Assembly (NCBI RefSeq): GCF_008831285.2
Contig: NC_045149.1
Location: 6,625,500-6,689,499 of the forward strand
DNA from: Nymphaea colorata
Lineage: Eukaryota > Streptophyta > Magnoliopsida > Nymphaeales > Nymphaeaceae
Direction of reading: 5' to 3'
DNA length: 64,000 nucleotides
Shown piece after piece: positions 34,485-45,840 of this stretch (its first letter is position 1; the number at the start of each line of letters is the position of its first letter). The notes under the pieces are model-generated. The model did not search any database. It saw only the letters and a list, made by a program, of their open reading frames with translations, and was not told the origin of the DNA. The position numbers were made by a program, and so were the translations under genes.

Positions 34485-36597
34485 ATGGCGGTCCAGGCTC
34501 AGTACCCATCCAACGTTTGGCTTTCTGATTTCATGACCAGGTTTGTAGTGGAAATTTGCAGCACCAGTCTCCGGTTTTCGCTTCGTCTTTCCGTCTGTCG
34601 CTTTTCTTTCTGGAAATCGGTTCTTCATCGGAAAGTTTGGCACCCATCTTCTGTCCTGATTTTGTCTTAAATTCTCTCTTCCGAGTTCTCTGCTCCCTCC
34701 GTTTCACTGTTCGCCGGAACAGGTCGGGGAATCGATTAATTTCTCTCTTTGTTTGTCATGCTTGCTTGTTTCTCTTTCAAGTTTTTGAGACCCATCCCTT
34801 TTTCTTTTGCTTACTTTTTTGGTTCCATCATTTGCAACCAAAGCAATATGCACTATCTGTTATTTTTGCCCATTCCTTTTCTTAGTTCATCATGTCCCAT
34901 CTCCGTGTTACTCGTTTCTTTCCCCCTCGTCTGCACATTCTGTTTCCTTCCTTCTTCCCTTCTTTCTCTTTTTCTTTCCTCGTTCATTTACATAATCATT
35001 TCTTGTACAAGATTTCTTGCTTAGTTCATCCGTCTCCTCTCTTTTTCAGGAATGGTCAGGAAAAGAAGGAATTGCTTGATGCCGCTATAGGCTCTGATTA
35101 CGCATTCGAAGTACCAGATCAGAAATTCATTGATGCATGTAAATCTCTCTCTCTCTCCAAGTTATCTTTTGTCAAATCTTGTTTTCTTTCTGATGACATT
35201 TCTCCCATTCTTGTTTCAGTGGGAAACATCCCTCAATCGAATTCAGCAATGGCGTTCCTTCAACAACCGCAGCCACAGCAGCAGTACCACCACCAACAGC
35301 AGCAGCAGGAGAGGACATGTATGATCAACCTGGAAGACCTCCGTCTCCCTGTTGCTGCTTCCAAACCCGTCGCCGCTTCCTCGCCTTCAAACGTCTTCAC
35401 CGGCCTGAGACTCTCTCTCGAGGACCAACAACAGAACCAGACCAGCAACGCCTCTTACCCACCCACCAACCTCTCGTTCGTGGCCGACGATCTCTCCCTC
35501 CTCCTCAACCAACACCAACAAGAAATCGATCATCTCGTGAGAGCGCAGGTAACCTCCAAATCCCCTCTCTCTCTCTCTCTCTCTCGCTCGTGATTCTGCC
35601 TTTTTCTGTTTTTTCAGCCGTTTCCTTACTTGGACGAGACAATGGATTGTTGGTTATAAATGTGATATTTGACATCGCAAATCCATCGTTTCTGGTGATG
35701 CGTAAGGGCCAGAAATGAAAACCAACACTTCTTTCTTCATTTTCATTCTCTGGTTCAGTGGTCCAGAGCATTGTCTCTCCCTCTCTGAACATCACCTGCA
35801 AGAAACAAAATCTCCTCGTCTGTAGAAGTGATTGGTTTCTTTTCTGTTTTATCAATCACAGGTACTGTAACGGGTGAAAAACATACGGAAAATTAGAAGA
35901 AACCAATTTCTTTTTACTAATCCTCCTGCTTTATTCCCCATCTTTTGGTACCAGAGCAACCTTCCCCTATTCACATTCAAATATCGACAATCTCACTCTC
36001 TCTCTCTCTCACGGACATTAAGAGCAGACGATTTTCTACCGTTGGTCGCTTCTTCGTAATGGCCGTAATGCAATGCTGACTCCTCTGTCTTTCTCTCTGT
36101 GACAACCAACGGAGCAGAGCGATCAATTGCGCCGGTCTCTGATAGGGAAGCGTCAGAAGCAGTACGAGGCGATCGTCACGGCGGTGGAGCGAATCGCGAC
36201 GCGGAGGCTGCGGGAGAAGGATTCGGAGAGGGAGCGAGTCGCCCGCCGGAACGCCGAGCTCGAGGAGAAAGTGGGGCAGCTCGTGGCGGAGGCGCGCTTC
36301 TGGCAGGCCAAGGCCCAAGCCCAGGAGGCCATCGCCGCCACCCTCCAGGCGCGCCTCACCGAGCGGGCCCAGCAGACCAGCCCGGCCGCAGACGAAGTCG
36401 ACGACGCCGAGTCGTCCACCTCCGAACCGGACCGCCCTGACCGGGGCCTCTGCAGGGCGTGCAGGGGGATGGAGGCCTCGGTGGTGGTGCTGCCATGCCG
36501 CCACCTCTCCATTTGCTCCGTCTGCGCACAGTCCCTCGGTGCCTGCCCGCTCTGCCACTGTGTCCGAACCGCTTGCATCCAGGCCTACCTCTCCTGA
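34485..36597 (+). CDS. BOI: BOI/BRG-type RING E3 ubiquitin ligase
   Basis: Exons 34,485-34,540, 35,050-35,138, 35,220-35,548 and 36,118-36,597 give 317 residues. All three introns are GT-AG and keep frame. The N-terminus 'MAVQAQYPSNV' is typical of the family. A Gln-rich stretch (about 70-90) and a 'TGLRLSLEDQQQ' block follow, then a basic coiled coil (about 165-245) starting 'DQLRRSLIGKRQKQYEAIV'. The C-terminal RING is C3HC4 with Cys270, Cys273, Cys285, His287, Cys291, Cys294, Cys301 and Cys304, ending in 'ACIQAYLS'. Arabidopsis BOI and BRG proteins are RING E3 ligases that restrain cell death, bind DELLA proteins and affect gibberellin responses and flowering; the exact paralogue cannot be told here. 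Exon 4 is strikingly GC-rich compared with exons 1-2. The N-terminal half is shorter and more diverged than in many relatives. Confidence 0.92.
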
Positions 36598-37215
36598 TCC
36601 GGATCATCCGATTCGACCCCACTCTGCCTTTTTTTCGGATCCCCTCTTCTTTTTTGGGGGCAGGGCCTATAAATTTTCCTTTTTAATTTCTTTTGTTACT
36701 ATCATTTTTTTTTTACACCCTCTTTTCTTTGACAATTGACCTATTTGTCTGAAATTTTAATTGGCAATGTAATTACTAAGATTCTAAAACCTCAATACAC
36801 CTTCTCTCTCTCTCTCTCTCTTTCGCAGATCGAGATCCATATGTTTCATATTATATTAAGAACTGTGGATCTCAACACGAACCAATTAAGACAAATAAAA
36901 CACTGAGAAAAGTCTTTTATGGAGACAGATTCATGACCGCTTAGTTTTAGTGATTCATGGATCTGCAAATCATTCATACTATCAAACAAACAAAAGCATT
37001 CATACTATCAAACGAACAATCTTTAAAGGAAACTGAACCATTTGGGTCCTCAAAATCTCAAGGAGAACTAGAAATTTGGGACAAGGTGGACCACAAATGA
37101 GTAAATTCTTAATTTAAGAGAGAGCAAAACGGTCATCTTCCTGTATTCATGTTGCCTATTTTTTGGCAAGTAGCCTTAACAGTGTGTTTAGCTGGTGAAG
37201 TATACAATGATGTAA
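36598..37215. other. 3' flank of the BOI-type gene
   Basis: Probably includes the 3' UTR. A CT tract at 36,802-36,821 follows. No other gene seen. Confidence 0.55.
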
Positions 37216-37219
37216 CCAA

Positions 37220-37660
37220 GACCTAGCTGGGTCAGTTGGTGAGCTTCCTGGTCAAGTTTCAGTAATTCTCTTCTAAGTCTCACGACCTAACCAATGCGGT
37301 GCCCGGCCCCCGCCCTAGCCATGTGCGAGGAGCTCTTGTTCGCGCCGCGAAGCAATTGCCTCTATAAATGCAACTGCATCTGACTTTTACCTGCTTAGAG
37401 TTTTACTTCTAAAACCATGGAAAGGCAAGGAAGAGAGGATGTACAGGCAGGTGAATGCTTCACTGGTGGACCTCAGTAAGTTTTGTGCATTGTTATTTGC
37501 TGAAACTTTTGTTATAACTCCAAGGTTGGTGTGGGGTCGGCGGTTCACGTGGTTAGTGGGTGGGTGCAGAAAGATGGGGCACGCCAGCCTTTCCGTATTC
37601 GAACCACACTGGGAGGGGACCCTGAGCTGGGTCCTTCCCTCCTGAGGCAGAGGAGTCTCA
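37220..37660 (+). repeat. SINE-like elements (two fragments)
   Basis: 37,220-37,330 begins 'acctagctgggtcagttggt', an A-box-like string also found at 53,760. 37,530-37,660 has 'cacgtggttagtgggtgg' then 'tattcgaacca' (B-box-like, 37,598) and a GC-rich tail. No complete ends. Confidence 0.4.
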
Positions 37661-37758
37661 TCGCTGCTTTTATGAAGGCTTGATGATCGTATTGGTTTCC
37701 CTTTTACAGTGTGATTGTGAGCTGGAACTTAACATTTGTTGAAATGTTTCTTGTCTGA

Positions 37759-37890
37759 ATGGATTCCGCTGCTGCCGCCGCCGCCGCCGCTGCCGCCGAT
37801 TCTGTCAACCGAACCCAACATTCAAATTGGGTGGCTGCATTGGCTTCGGGGTTTTACACTGCCTGCCAGGCGAGCGACAAAGTCTCTTGA
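37759..37890 (+). CDS. Possible 43-residue small ORF
   Basis: ATG at 37,759 opens a frame starting 'MDSAAAAAAAADSV', encoded by a GCC/GCT run, and ending in TGA at 37,888. The second half, 'NWVAALASGFYTACQA', looks ordinary and amphipathic rather than repeat-derived. I recognise no family. It lies 1.2 kb beyond the BOI-type gene. The reading frame may be chance created by the (GCC)n repeat. Confidence 0.2.
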   Translation: MDSAAAAAAAAAADSVNRTQHSNWVAALASGFYTACQASDKVS

Positions 37891-38119
37891 CTTTTTTTAA
37901 GGATATATTATTAGTTTAAGGAGCAAAATTTTAAAAAATAACCAGAGAATCTTGAACTATTCCTATGCTTACCAAAAGAAATGAAATAAGTTACCAATTT
38001 GCATGTTCTAATATGTCGCTACGGCATATAAAGTATATATTCGTTTCTATGCATACAAAAAAAAAAAAAAAAAAGAGAGAGAGAGAGCAGTAAACGGAAT
38101 TTGGATCAGATCTGGGACA
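37891..38119. other. Intergenic
   Basis: A-rich tract followed by GA repeat at 38,058-38,088. No gene. Confidence 0.5.
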
Positions 38120-38568
38120 TCATAAGGTGCTGCCAGAGACGTCAATGGATTGCATTTGAATCAGATACGCTCTTGACCATAACTGCTTTGTCAGATATTT
38201 ATATGTTCGGATTTGAATTCAGATTCAAAGATAAATAAAAAAAAAAAAGTCATATCCAAATTTGAATCTAGAATCTGCTTTGACAATGTGAATCTGATTT
38301 TTACATTTGACATCCAAGTTTGAATCCAAATTTTGAACCGAATCTGCGGTGCAAAATGTAAGGTGTAAGATATTTGTTTAAAGTTAAATCCAATCTGAAT
38401 CTGATTGGATATTTCTATATATGCAAGTCCAAATCAGATTGGATATCATTTCATAAATCTGAATCCTATCTTATTTCTTTATAGTACATTATTTTTTTTC
38501 CATATGTAATTTTTTTCAAAACGGTTCGGTTGATATCTGATCCAAATCAAATATATTGATATCCCTAT
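38120..38568. mobile_element. MITE-like element, family F
   Basis: The left end around 38,141 'gtcaatggattgcatttgaa' pairs imperfectly with the complement of the right end 'ccaaatcaaatatattgata'. The interior repeats 'aatctgaatctgattggata' type phrases. It aligns along its length with 52,228-52,655. No coding frame. Confidence 0.6.
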
Positions 38569-40249
38569 GTAGGCACAATTTTTCAACTTATCTAGTTTTT
38601 AAAAATTGGTCGATAGAGTTTATACCAATTGGTGCAGAATCTTCATCTCAAAGGTCTTCATAACTCTTATCTTGCAACCTTATGCACATGAACCGAAGAT
38701 GAACGGAAATATAATCTGATGCATAATGCGCAGTGCAAATAAAAAAATCAAGGCTTATAAAAATAACGTGGATACTGTCTTCAAATCAGTATTACATTCT
38801 ATTTTTTTTTTTTATAAAAAATCAAGGCTTATAAACTTCTAGGCACTACTACCCAATGTTGATCTGTGGCAATGGAACTACATCACATCGACAAGTATCA
38901 GATTTAATTTGAAACATCTATAAATTTCATAACATTTTCCTAACTACTACTGGTAAAAAATTGCAAACACTGTAACTCCCATAGCTTAACTGTGAATTCT
39001 TTAATGGTGGCCAAAACATACCTTTAGATTCCCCTAGATCAAAAACTCAGTCAGAATTTCAAGGGTCTATTGAGCCCTTGTCCTTTTCTATGGTTGGTCC
39101 AAAAAAGCTTAGCACTTGTGCATATTTATTACCTTGGAAAAGCAAACCCATGAGGAAAATTGTCTACTGGGAAATTGGACCAAAGAGACATAAGTGGGGG
39201 GCAGATATCACAGATATCAATACTTTGCTTTATATAATGAACTAAATCTTGACAAACATGGTGCAAATTCCCATGCCTCTTCATTTTTTTCCTTTTCTTT
39301 TTCTTGGGTGGTGTCTCCCCATTTCCTTCTTTTTATCCTAGGCCTTATATAAGATGCCCCTAACTCCTAAGACTTATTTCCAAACTCCTAAGTTTTTACC
39401 TTGGGTAAAAAAAATATATGCATTTACCTTTTCTTCCTGATCATGAATCCTCCAAGGTGCAGACCACTTAATGGCTTCTTTCTTTTTTTCTTTTCTTTTT
39501 CTTTTTTGTGTGCCTGTGAGAATTAAACATTGAGTGGACCTTGACTACCATGCGCTTGAAGGACAACCCTACAAGAAAGTGAAAGATGCATAGGCATTGG
39601 GCTTGATGTGAGGCCTTTATATGGAAGAACTTTACATCTTTCTTTTCCACCACCACCACCTGCTCTCCACTTATGAGGGTGTTTGCTAGAGAAAATTCTA
39701 GGCCTCTTGAATTGGACATGACTTTAAATTTGGGCATCACAATTTTCTGATATGGGCATCACTTTTTGCCCCAAAAAGGGCTTCCAATTCAATCGTGATA
39801 TGTTGAAAGATGCGAAGTTTTGTAGTTTTCAACATTAGTTTGGAATTGAGGTGGGTGCATAATACCCTTGTGACATGTAGGGTGGAGCATGGTGCCAAGT
39901 CGACGGTACACTATTTTTTCACCAGGTACCGACACAGCTCTAGATCTTACCGACATGGAAGAATTCAACTCTCTTTTTCGAACAATGAATCAATCATGAG
40001 TGAAAAAAAGCCACTGGTTTCATTCTCATATTGCGGACATCGATCATATGACAGATTGGCTGATATGCGTTGGCATGTACTACAATAAATGAAATTTTAT
40101 TTTTTTGGGATGAACAGGAGGGAGCCCTACTGTGCCAGTAAGAGGCTGAAGCCCCTCCTTCCTTCCTCTAATCCTGGGCTCCAGAGATGTGTCGAAGCCT
40201 ACGTGAGCTTATGGTTACTTTCTCCAACTCGAAAATTGTGCGACCAGCT
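38569..40249. other. Intergenic, no gene supported
   Basis: Open frames are short and unrecognised. 39,890-39,970 carries a partial copy of the repeat seen twice at 33,340-33,800. Confidence 0.5.
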
Positions 40250-40510
40250 TTTATTATGCGGAGGAGTAGCTCAGCTCACGGGAGTCGGACTGATCTCTCA
40301 GTGGAGGTGAGGGCTCATAATCGACATTATTGAAAAATGTTTGTACCTTAAATAAAATTTTTCTCTGTTCACAATTTCAATGTTGAAATGTGCAACCTTA
40401 TCTAATGCATAGCTAGTCGGGTAGTGCATAGCTAGTCGGGTAGGAGGCGCATGCTGAACGTGTCTTTTGTTCGATTCTCATAGACGTTATTCTCTTATTG
40501 GCATTGAGAG
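40250..40510 (+). repeat. tRNA-like SINE fragments
   Basis: 'gaggagtagctcagctcacg' (40,261) is close to a tRNA A-box arm but no cloverleaf can be completed. At 40,410-40,450 'gcatagctagtcgggtag' occurs twice in tandem (about 21-bp period), followed by a B-box-like 'tgttcgattctca' (40,468). Read as SINE remnants, not tRNA genes. Confidence 0.45.
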
Positions 40511-40679
40511 AGATACATGCTGCGGTTTGGTTTTCAGGATTGGTTGGCAATGTAAATTTACCAATCAACAAGATGAAGCTTAAGAGTTGAAGATGATCAA
40601 GAAAATATTAAGATTTCAACACTCGAAGCGCTTAGTTTGATGGGGAGGTTTGCTCTAGAAAGATTGAAAATAAATAAAT

Positions 40680-41170
40680 AAATAAATGAGTGCAGAATTG
40701 ATCAGCGTGGACGCCACGTCCGGTGACCTCCATGAAATATTGAGCTTCAACCACAACGCCGTGGCCGGAGATGGCGACGGAAGATTCGAGAAGTGGATGT
40801 CTCGGACAATCGTGTCAGCCCAATCCTGATTAACGAGCTGGTGGTGGGCCTTACTCAACCTGTCTTTTAGCATCTTAGTCCATCTGATCTCTCCCTCTAT
40901 TCCTTATCACCAGGAAGTGTAATTGGACCAACAACTCAGAGAGAAAGATTTCTCCGTTTGGAGCTTTGTAAGCTCCGATTATTCTTTGGAGAATCATGCC
41001 ATCGACGATGTGATTTAGTTCAGTCTCGGCAGTCTGACTGCCTTCCTGTCGCAGATGAAGCCAAAGCAGAATTTGACCCTTCACAAAGACGAGTTTTCTT
41101 GGAAAATTTTGATGGCCAACAACTTTTCCGTTGAGTTTTTGATCGCAGAAGCTGCACTAAATTGTCTCTA
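40680..41170 (+). other. Possible decayed coding fragment
   Basis: The plus strand has a stretch reading 'GDLHEILSFNHNAVAGDGD' and, after stops, 'MKPKQNLTLHKDEFSWKIL'. Base composition is closer to coding than the flanks, but stops and frame changes interrupt it. I do not recognise the family. It could equally be unique non-coding DNA. Confidence 0.2.
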
Positions 41171-42474
41171 GATGCCTCTGCAAGGACTTCACCAAACAAT
41201 TTTCTTTTTTCTTTTAATTATCATTGTGTTGTTAGAAGCTGCCAATTGAGTCCGAAGTTTTAGGTTCATAGTTAAAGCAAAAATGCTACCATTTTGTCTA
41301 TTGTTATACCAACCAATATTGTGTTTTATATAAAATAATTATTTAAGAGGGAACATAAAATGTTGGAGGTAGGTGTGGAGGTGCCTCTTTGGTACTCAAT
41401 CACCTCTCTTTCTTTCTTCCATCCCCGGGGCCTTAGGCCGTTTCGAGACTTGGTTGGGAAGCAGGACACCCATCAATTAAAGTGCACATTAACAGTTTAA
41501 AAAAGTAGCGCCCACCCGGCCCGCCAACCTGACCAGTCATGCTCCGCCCCTCCAAGGACTAAGAGAACACCTAATACGCTAACACTCAAAGATGATGGAT
41601 ATTTCAGTCTTGTTATTATGGGTAGCTCAGTATCTGATTGTAACGCTACAAAGCTACTAATACAGGTTAAATTACATTTTTTTCATGTTCTAAATTTTTT
41701 CTAAAACATTCATTATTTAAAAAATCAACAAAAACAAGGCAATATACGGGACTGATACGTAACGACATGTATCAGGATACACCGCAATATCTGTGAGCAA
41801 ACCGGCATGGCTCTTTGAATTAAAGACGACGTGCACTCAATAAATTCTTGATCGGTGAAGACCAAAGATCAAGAAAGTTAAGATATTTGAAAATTCCGAT
41901 TTCATGGGAATTTCAAAGGTTCCTTTCTTTTTTCTTTTTTCTTTTTTCTTTTTCCCCCTTAAATGAGAGGAAAAGGCATAAACAACGAGAGTGGTGGCAT
42001 CTTTTTATTTCTCTTTTGTGAACAAAAGCTCACTTTGGGGCCCGAGATTCTTTTTCACTTTCCCCATCTTCTTCCGTTGGTGCTGATCGTATCTCAGCCA
42101 CTGTTTAAGCATCAGGAACTTTCATAATTCTGCCATCACAGAATCCTGAACTGCTAAGATCCATTATTGGGTGCCAAACAACCAATGCTGTCAGAACCGG
42201 TCGGCAGCAAACACAAACGTTGCTAAGCCTGTACAAGGGTTGGAAAAATAGTTTTTTTTTTTAAAAAAAAAAGAAACTTTATCATATACGTACTTTCAAA
42301 TAGTTATTAGTTTGTCTTTTAAGTAAAAGTAGAAGCCATTGCGCAGACCTAGAGCTAGGGCCATGGTTGGCACAAGTAACAGATTTATATTGTCGGATGA
42401 ATCTACCCAAAGATTAGGGTGGATTTATGCAACACTATATTGCATAGTTTCATGAATCTGTCAAAAATTTTAAG
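41171..42474. other. Intergenic, no gene seen
   Basis: Contains low-complexity CTTTTTT runs (41,920-41,955). No gene or clear element ends. Confidence 0.5.
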
Positions 42475-42790
42475 ACAAATTCACTCATAGTAACAATATA
42501 TTACTGGTGCCAATGAGCGTCTTAAGTGTGTTTGGTATTAGAAACAACATCTAACTGTTTTATTAATCTATTTCAAAAGGAACACTCTGTCAAGGATTTC
42601 ATGAATTAGCCTTAATTTTTAAGGAAGATTCACAAATTCACTCATAGTAACAATATATTACTGGTGCCAATGAGCTTCTTAAGTGTGTTTGGTATTAGAA
42701 ACAACATCTAACTGTTTTATTAACCTATTTCAAAAAGAACACTCTGTCAAGGATTTCATGAATTAGCCTTAATTTTTAAGGAAGATTCAT
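42475..42790. repeat. Recent 157-bp tandem duplication
   Basis: Units 42,475-42,631 and 42,632-42,788, both starting 'acaaattcactcatagtaac'. Only three substitutions are seen in the main body (gcgtctt/gcttctt, aatct/aacct, aaagga/aaaaga). Each unit includes the phrase 'gtgtgtttggtattagaaac' typical of a MITE end. Confidence 0.92.
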
Positions 42791-42821
42791 AAAACACTTA
42801 CTGTTCCTAATACCCAACAGT

Positions 42822-43038
42822 CTCTTAGGGTTGTTTGGTAATGGAAATAATCACAAATTGTTCCATGAATCTGTGCCAAGGATTGCAGCAGATTCAATAA
42901 ACACTTGTTTTCCATGAATCTGCATTGAGGATTGCAGCAGATTCAATAAACATTGTGTTACATTGTCTCATAAATTTGCTCTGTTTTCTAGGGTAGATTC
43001 ACAAAACAAATTTTTATTGCCAAACGACCCATTAAGAG
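42822..43038. mobile_element. MITE-like element with inverted ends
   Basis: The left end 'ctcttagggttgtttggtaa' pairs with the complement of the right end, 'ctcttaatgggtcgtttggc'. Inside, a 49-bp unit beginning 'ttccatgaatctg' is repeated in tandem at 42,861 and 42,910. No open frame. Confidence 0.65.
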
Positions 43039-43712
43039 TCAGTTTATTTGGGGACGCCACATGTATATCACTTTTACATGATATGGGGAGATATGTTTAA
43101 TGATAAGTTGTATAACAAATTTTTAAAAAAGTGAGAAAAATCCAAACCTATTAATGATTTTATTAAACTTGTTTTGACTTTAATGTCTTTGAAATTCATC
43201 CATTTTTTAGGCTGAGAAAGAAAGACTTTTTTCCTTTTTGGACGGAGTCGCAAAAAGGTTGAAACACAGACAGCTATACGCGTTAGCAGTTGAGTTTAGA
43301 ACCAGATGGGTCACAACCAAGGGGGGGGGGTCCGCCCGGGCCATGGCCCGGGTGAGCCCAAGAAAAAATCGTGGCTCCGCCCCTGGTCACAACTGAGAAC
43401 GACAAAAATGAAATCCAACCATTTCAGACCCTACTTCTTCACACCAAGCAGGCATTCAATTGTCAAAATTCTTAGGCTGTGTTTGATTACCTTGGATCTC
43501 TCATTAATCCACTGTTTTTCAATGTAAAATGAACTTGAAAACTGTGGAACTCAAATATGTTGTTTGACTAATTATAAAATGGAATCCTACTAGTGAATGT
43601 CTCATATCAACCTCGAATCCGAGACGTAAGGCCCCCAAAGGCAGCCATCATTCCATTTGCAAATTTGTAAAAAGGTTATGACTTATGAGAAGTACAAACA
43701 AGTTCCATTAGT
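43039..43712. other. Intergenic
   Basis: Includes a poly-G tract and a GGCC-rich segment (43,320-43,382) resembling the ends of the repeats at 440-490 and 23,440-23,485. Confidence 0.45.
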
Positions 43713-44118
43713 TGTCACAACCTGATTTATCGGATCCCAACCCATCCACTAACAGTTTACACAAAAAAAAACAAAGAATTATGACAATCAATCACTTAAC
43801 AAGCACTTTATAAGTGTCTCAAAATTCTTCACAATCCTGAATACGAGACTAAACTTCTAGACTCTTATAATCAATGCCCCTTAAGGCACATGTGTTTGTG
43901 CATGCAAGACTCTGGATACGAGTGTTAAATTGGTTTTGATACCACTATAACAACCCACCCTTGAGCTGTGGCCCTTCATGGAACATATCACAATCCACTG
44001 TTCATTAGTTTAGGTCAGCTAGGAACTAAGACAATCAATTACTTAGCAACTCCTTTATAAGTCCCCCAAAATTATTTGCAATCTTAAATATGAGACTAAA
44101 CGTTGAAGGTGATGATCA
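43713..44118 (-). mobile_element. TRIM copy 2, older
   Basis: LTR-like repeats are about 43,713-43,869 (starting 'tgtcacaacc') and 43,946-44,118 (starting 'tataacaaccc'), with about 76 bp between. The internal segment shares 'ccttaaggcaca' with the first TRIM. On the minus strand the primer site reads 'tggtatcaaaacc', close to the initiator-Met tRNA primer site. LTRs share 'aagacaatcaatta' and 'atgagactaaac' type phrases but are more diverged than in the copy at 9,519; ends are approximate. Confidence 0.7.
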
Positions 44119-45081
44119 TGAAGAGCTAGAAAAATGAATGGGTACCAACTTGCTTTGTATGCCGAGCACACTTACGCTCAACTTGGAATGGTTTCCCATA
44201 CATCACTCCTTTTCCAGCTCAATCTCAAGCCTAACTCGCTCAGCTTTGGGACCTACTGTCCTTAAAAGGCCAAGTCATAAACCATACTTTATGGGCTGGA
44301 TTAGCTCATCTTGGTCCAAATAATTCATTGAAGTGTCAGTAAAACTTTGCATTCAAAACTATGTAGCCTAACTCTTTTCCATATAAGTCCCCATTGTTCA
44401 GTTTTCATAGGTATATATATATATATATATAGAAAGAGAGAGAGAGAGAGATTAATTCCTCTGCATCAATGTCTTGCTTTTCACCCCTGGTAGCTTGTGA
44501 AGTGCACAATGAAGACAGGCTTGTCATCAAGCAAGAAATGGGGATGCCAAGCTTGACCTAACTTCCATGGCTGCTGCATATAATTTAGGCGTTATAGTTG
44601 TCAGGGAAACAGATGGCCCGCCATTAATAATGGCATATATCTGCCAATATGAGCTAGTAAGATCTTAAAGTTGAAGGCAAGTAAAAATTGAATATGACTA
44701 AAGAACGGCATGTTCTTCATACAATATGATAGCAACCTGTACTGCTACTAATAAAAATATACAAGAATAAAAACAACAACAACGCTGTTATTATTATTAT
44801 TGTTATTATTATATCAATAATTTTAAGTTGCAGACCAGTTAGAGTGGAAGTAACATGACCCGAGTGATGGGTTAGCTCCTGAAGAGCAACTGCCTGATCC
44901 CAATTATGATTATGCAAATTTCTCCTACCACACAAACATTTCTGATTTTTTAAATTTCTGATAATGCATACCCTTCATTTAAAAAAAAAAAATTGAGTGA
45001 AGGTAGTCTGTGTCCATAATATCAGACCAAAATTGATAGTCCTTTTCTAAGAAGAATCTCTTTTTCAATCTTCAAGAAGAC

Positions 45082-45117
<36 letters not shown>

Positions 45118-45634
45118 GAGTTTTCTGAATCCATCTTCTTGTCATTTTGCTGGGACATCTCCATGCAGAGCTGCTTAATTTCTTTGTAATGTCTAGCTGA
45201 TTGTTGGCCCACTCATTAATGAACTTTCAGCATTTTCTCTCCTGTTGTTTTTCTTCATTTGTTTCTTTGACTGCTGTATTTTTTTTTCTTTTTTTTTTTT
45301 TGGGTGAATTGACATGTTGAGGTTGGGCAACCCCTACAAGTCCCTTTTTTATGCTTTTCTGTTTGCCTTTGTTCTGAACCGCTAGAAAAATGATAAAACT
45401 GATCAGATTTTGGCAGATTCTTGTGATCAGTTTATGACAAGATAGGAATGTTAGGTATCACCTTCCCACCCCCTTCAACTTGATGGTAGGTTTTAAGTTC
45501 AACCCTTTAGGTTGGTAGGTGTAACTCTTGTTACTGAACCCTTGATTGCGCCTCTATCACTACTTGTGCAATTTACTGTTTTAATGCACAAAAAGCTCAT
45601 GCATGTTCCAAAATCTCTTCTAAATTAACATTGT
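44119..45634. other. Intergenic with small microsatellites
   Basis: TA then GA tract at 44,411-44,450; GA tract at 45,085-45,114; TTA-rich stretch at 44,786-44,812. No gene supported. Confidence 0.5.
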
Positions 45635-45840
45635 CACAAAAGATATAGCATAACTGGTCGAGCTGACTTGCAAGTTAATAGCACAATGTTAGTTTGATTC
45701 CCATGAATCTTACTCTTCTGGGCCGCAATAAGTGGCACCACTGCCACATATGTCCTTAAGCAGGCCCTGAACCCCGAAAGCAGGGAGTAGGGAGGAGGCT
45801 TTGGCTTCTCGGGTACCACCCCTCTCCCCCACAACAACTT
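45635..45840 (+). repeat. SINE-like element
   Basis: 'agcataactggtcgagctga' (A-box-like, 45,645) is followed by 'tttgattcccatgaatc' (weak B-box) and a GC-rich tail whose complement contains 'gagaagccaaagcctcctcc', similar to the tails at 40,140 and 18,880. Confidence 0.42.

Noticed and set aside
34892-35593. 233-codon continuous frame across BOI-type introns
   Set aside because: It reads through introns 1 and 2 of the real gene. The spliced model with GT-AG borders gives the family N-terminus and is preferred.
35977-36578. Long antisense frames over the BOI-type last exon
   Set aside because: They are shadows created by high GC in the RING exon; the sense frame has the RING cysteines.
40261-40325. 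tRNA-like segment
   Set aside because: An A-box arm is visible, but I could not form an acceptor stem or a matching anticodon arm. Treated as a SINE fragment.
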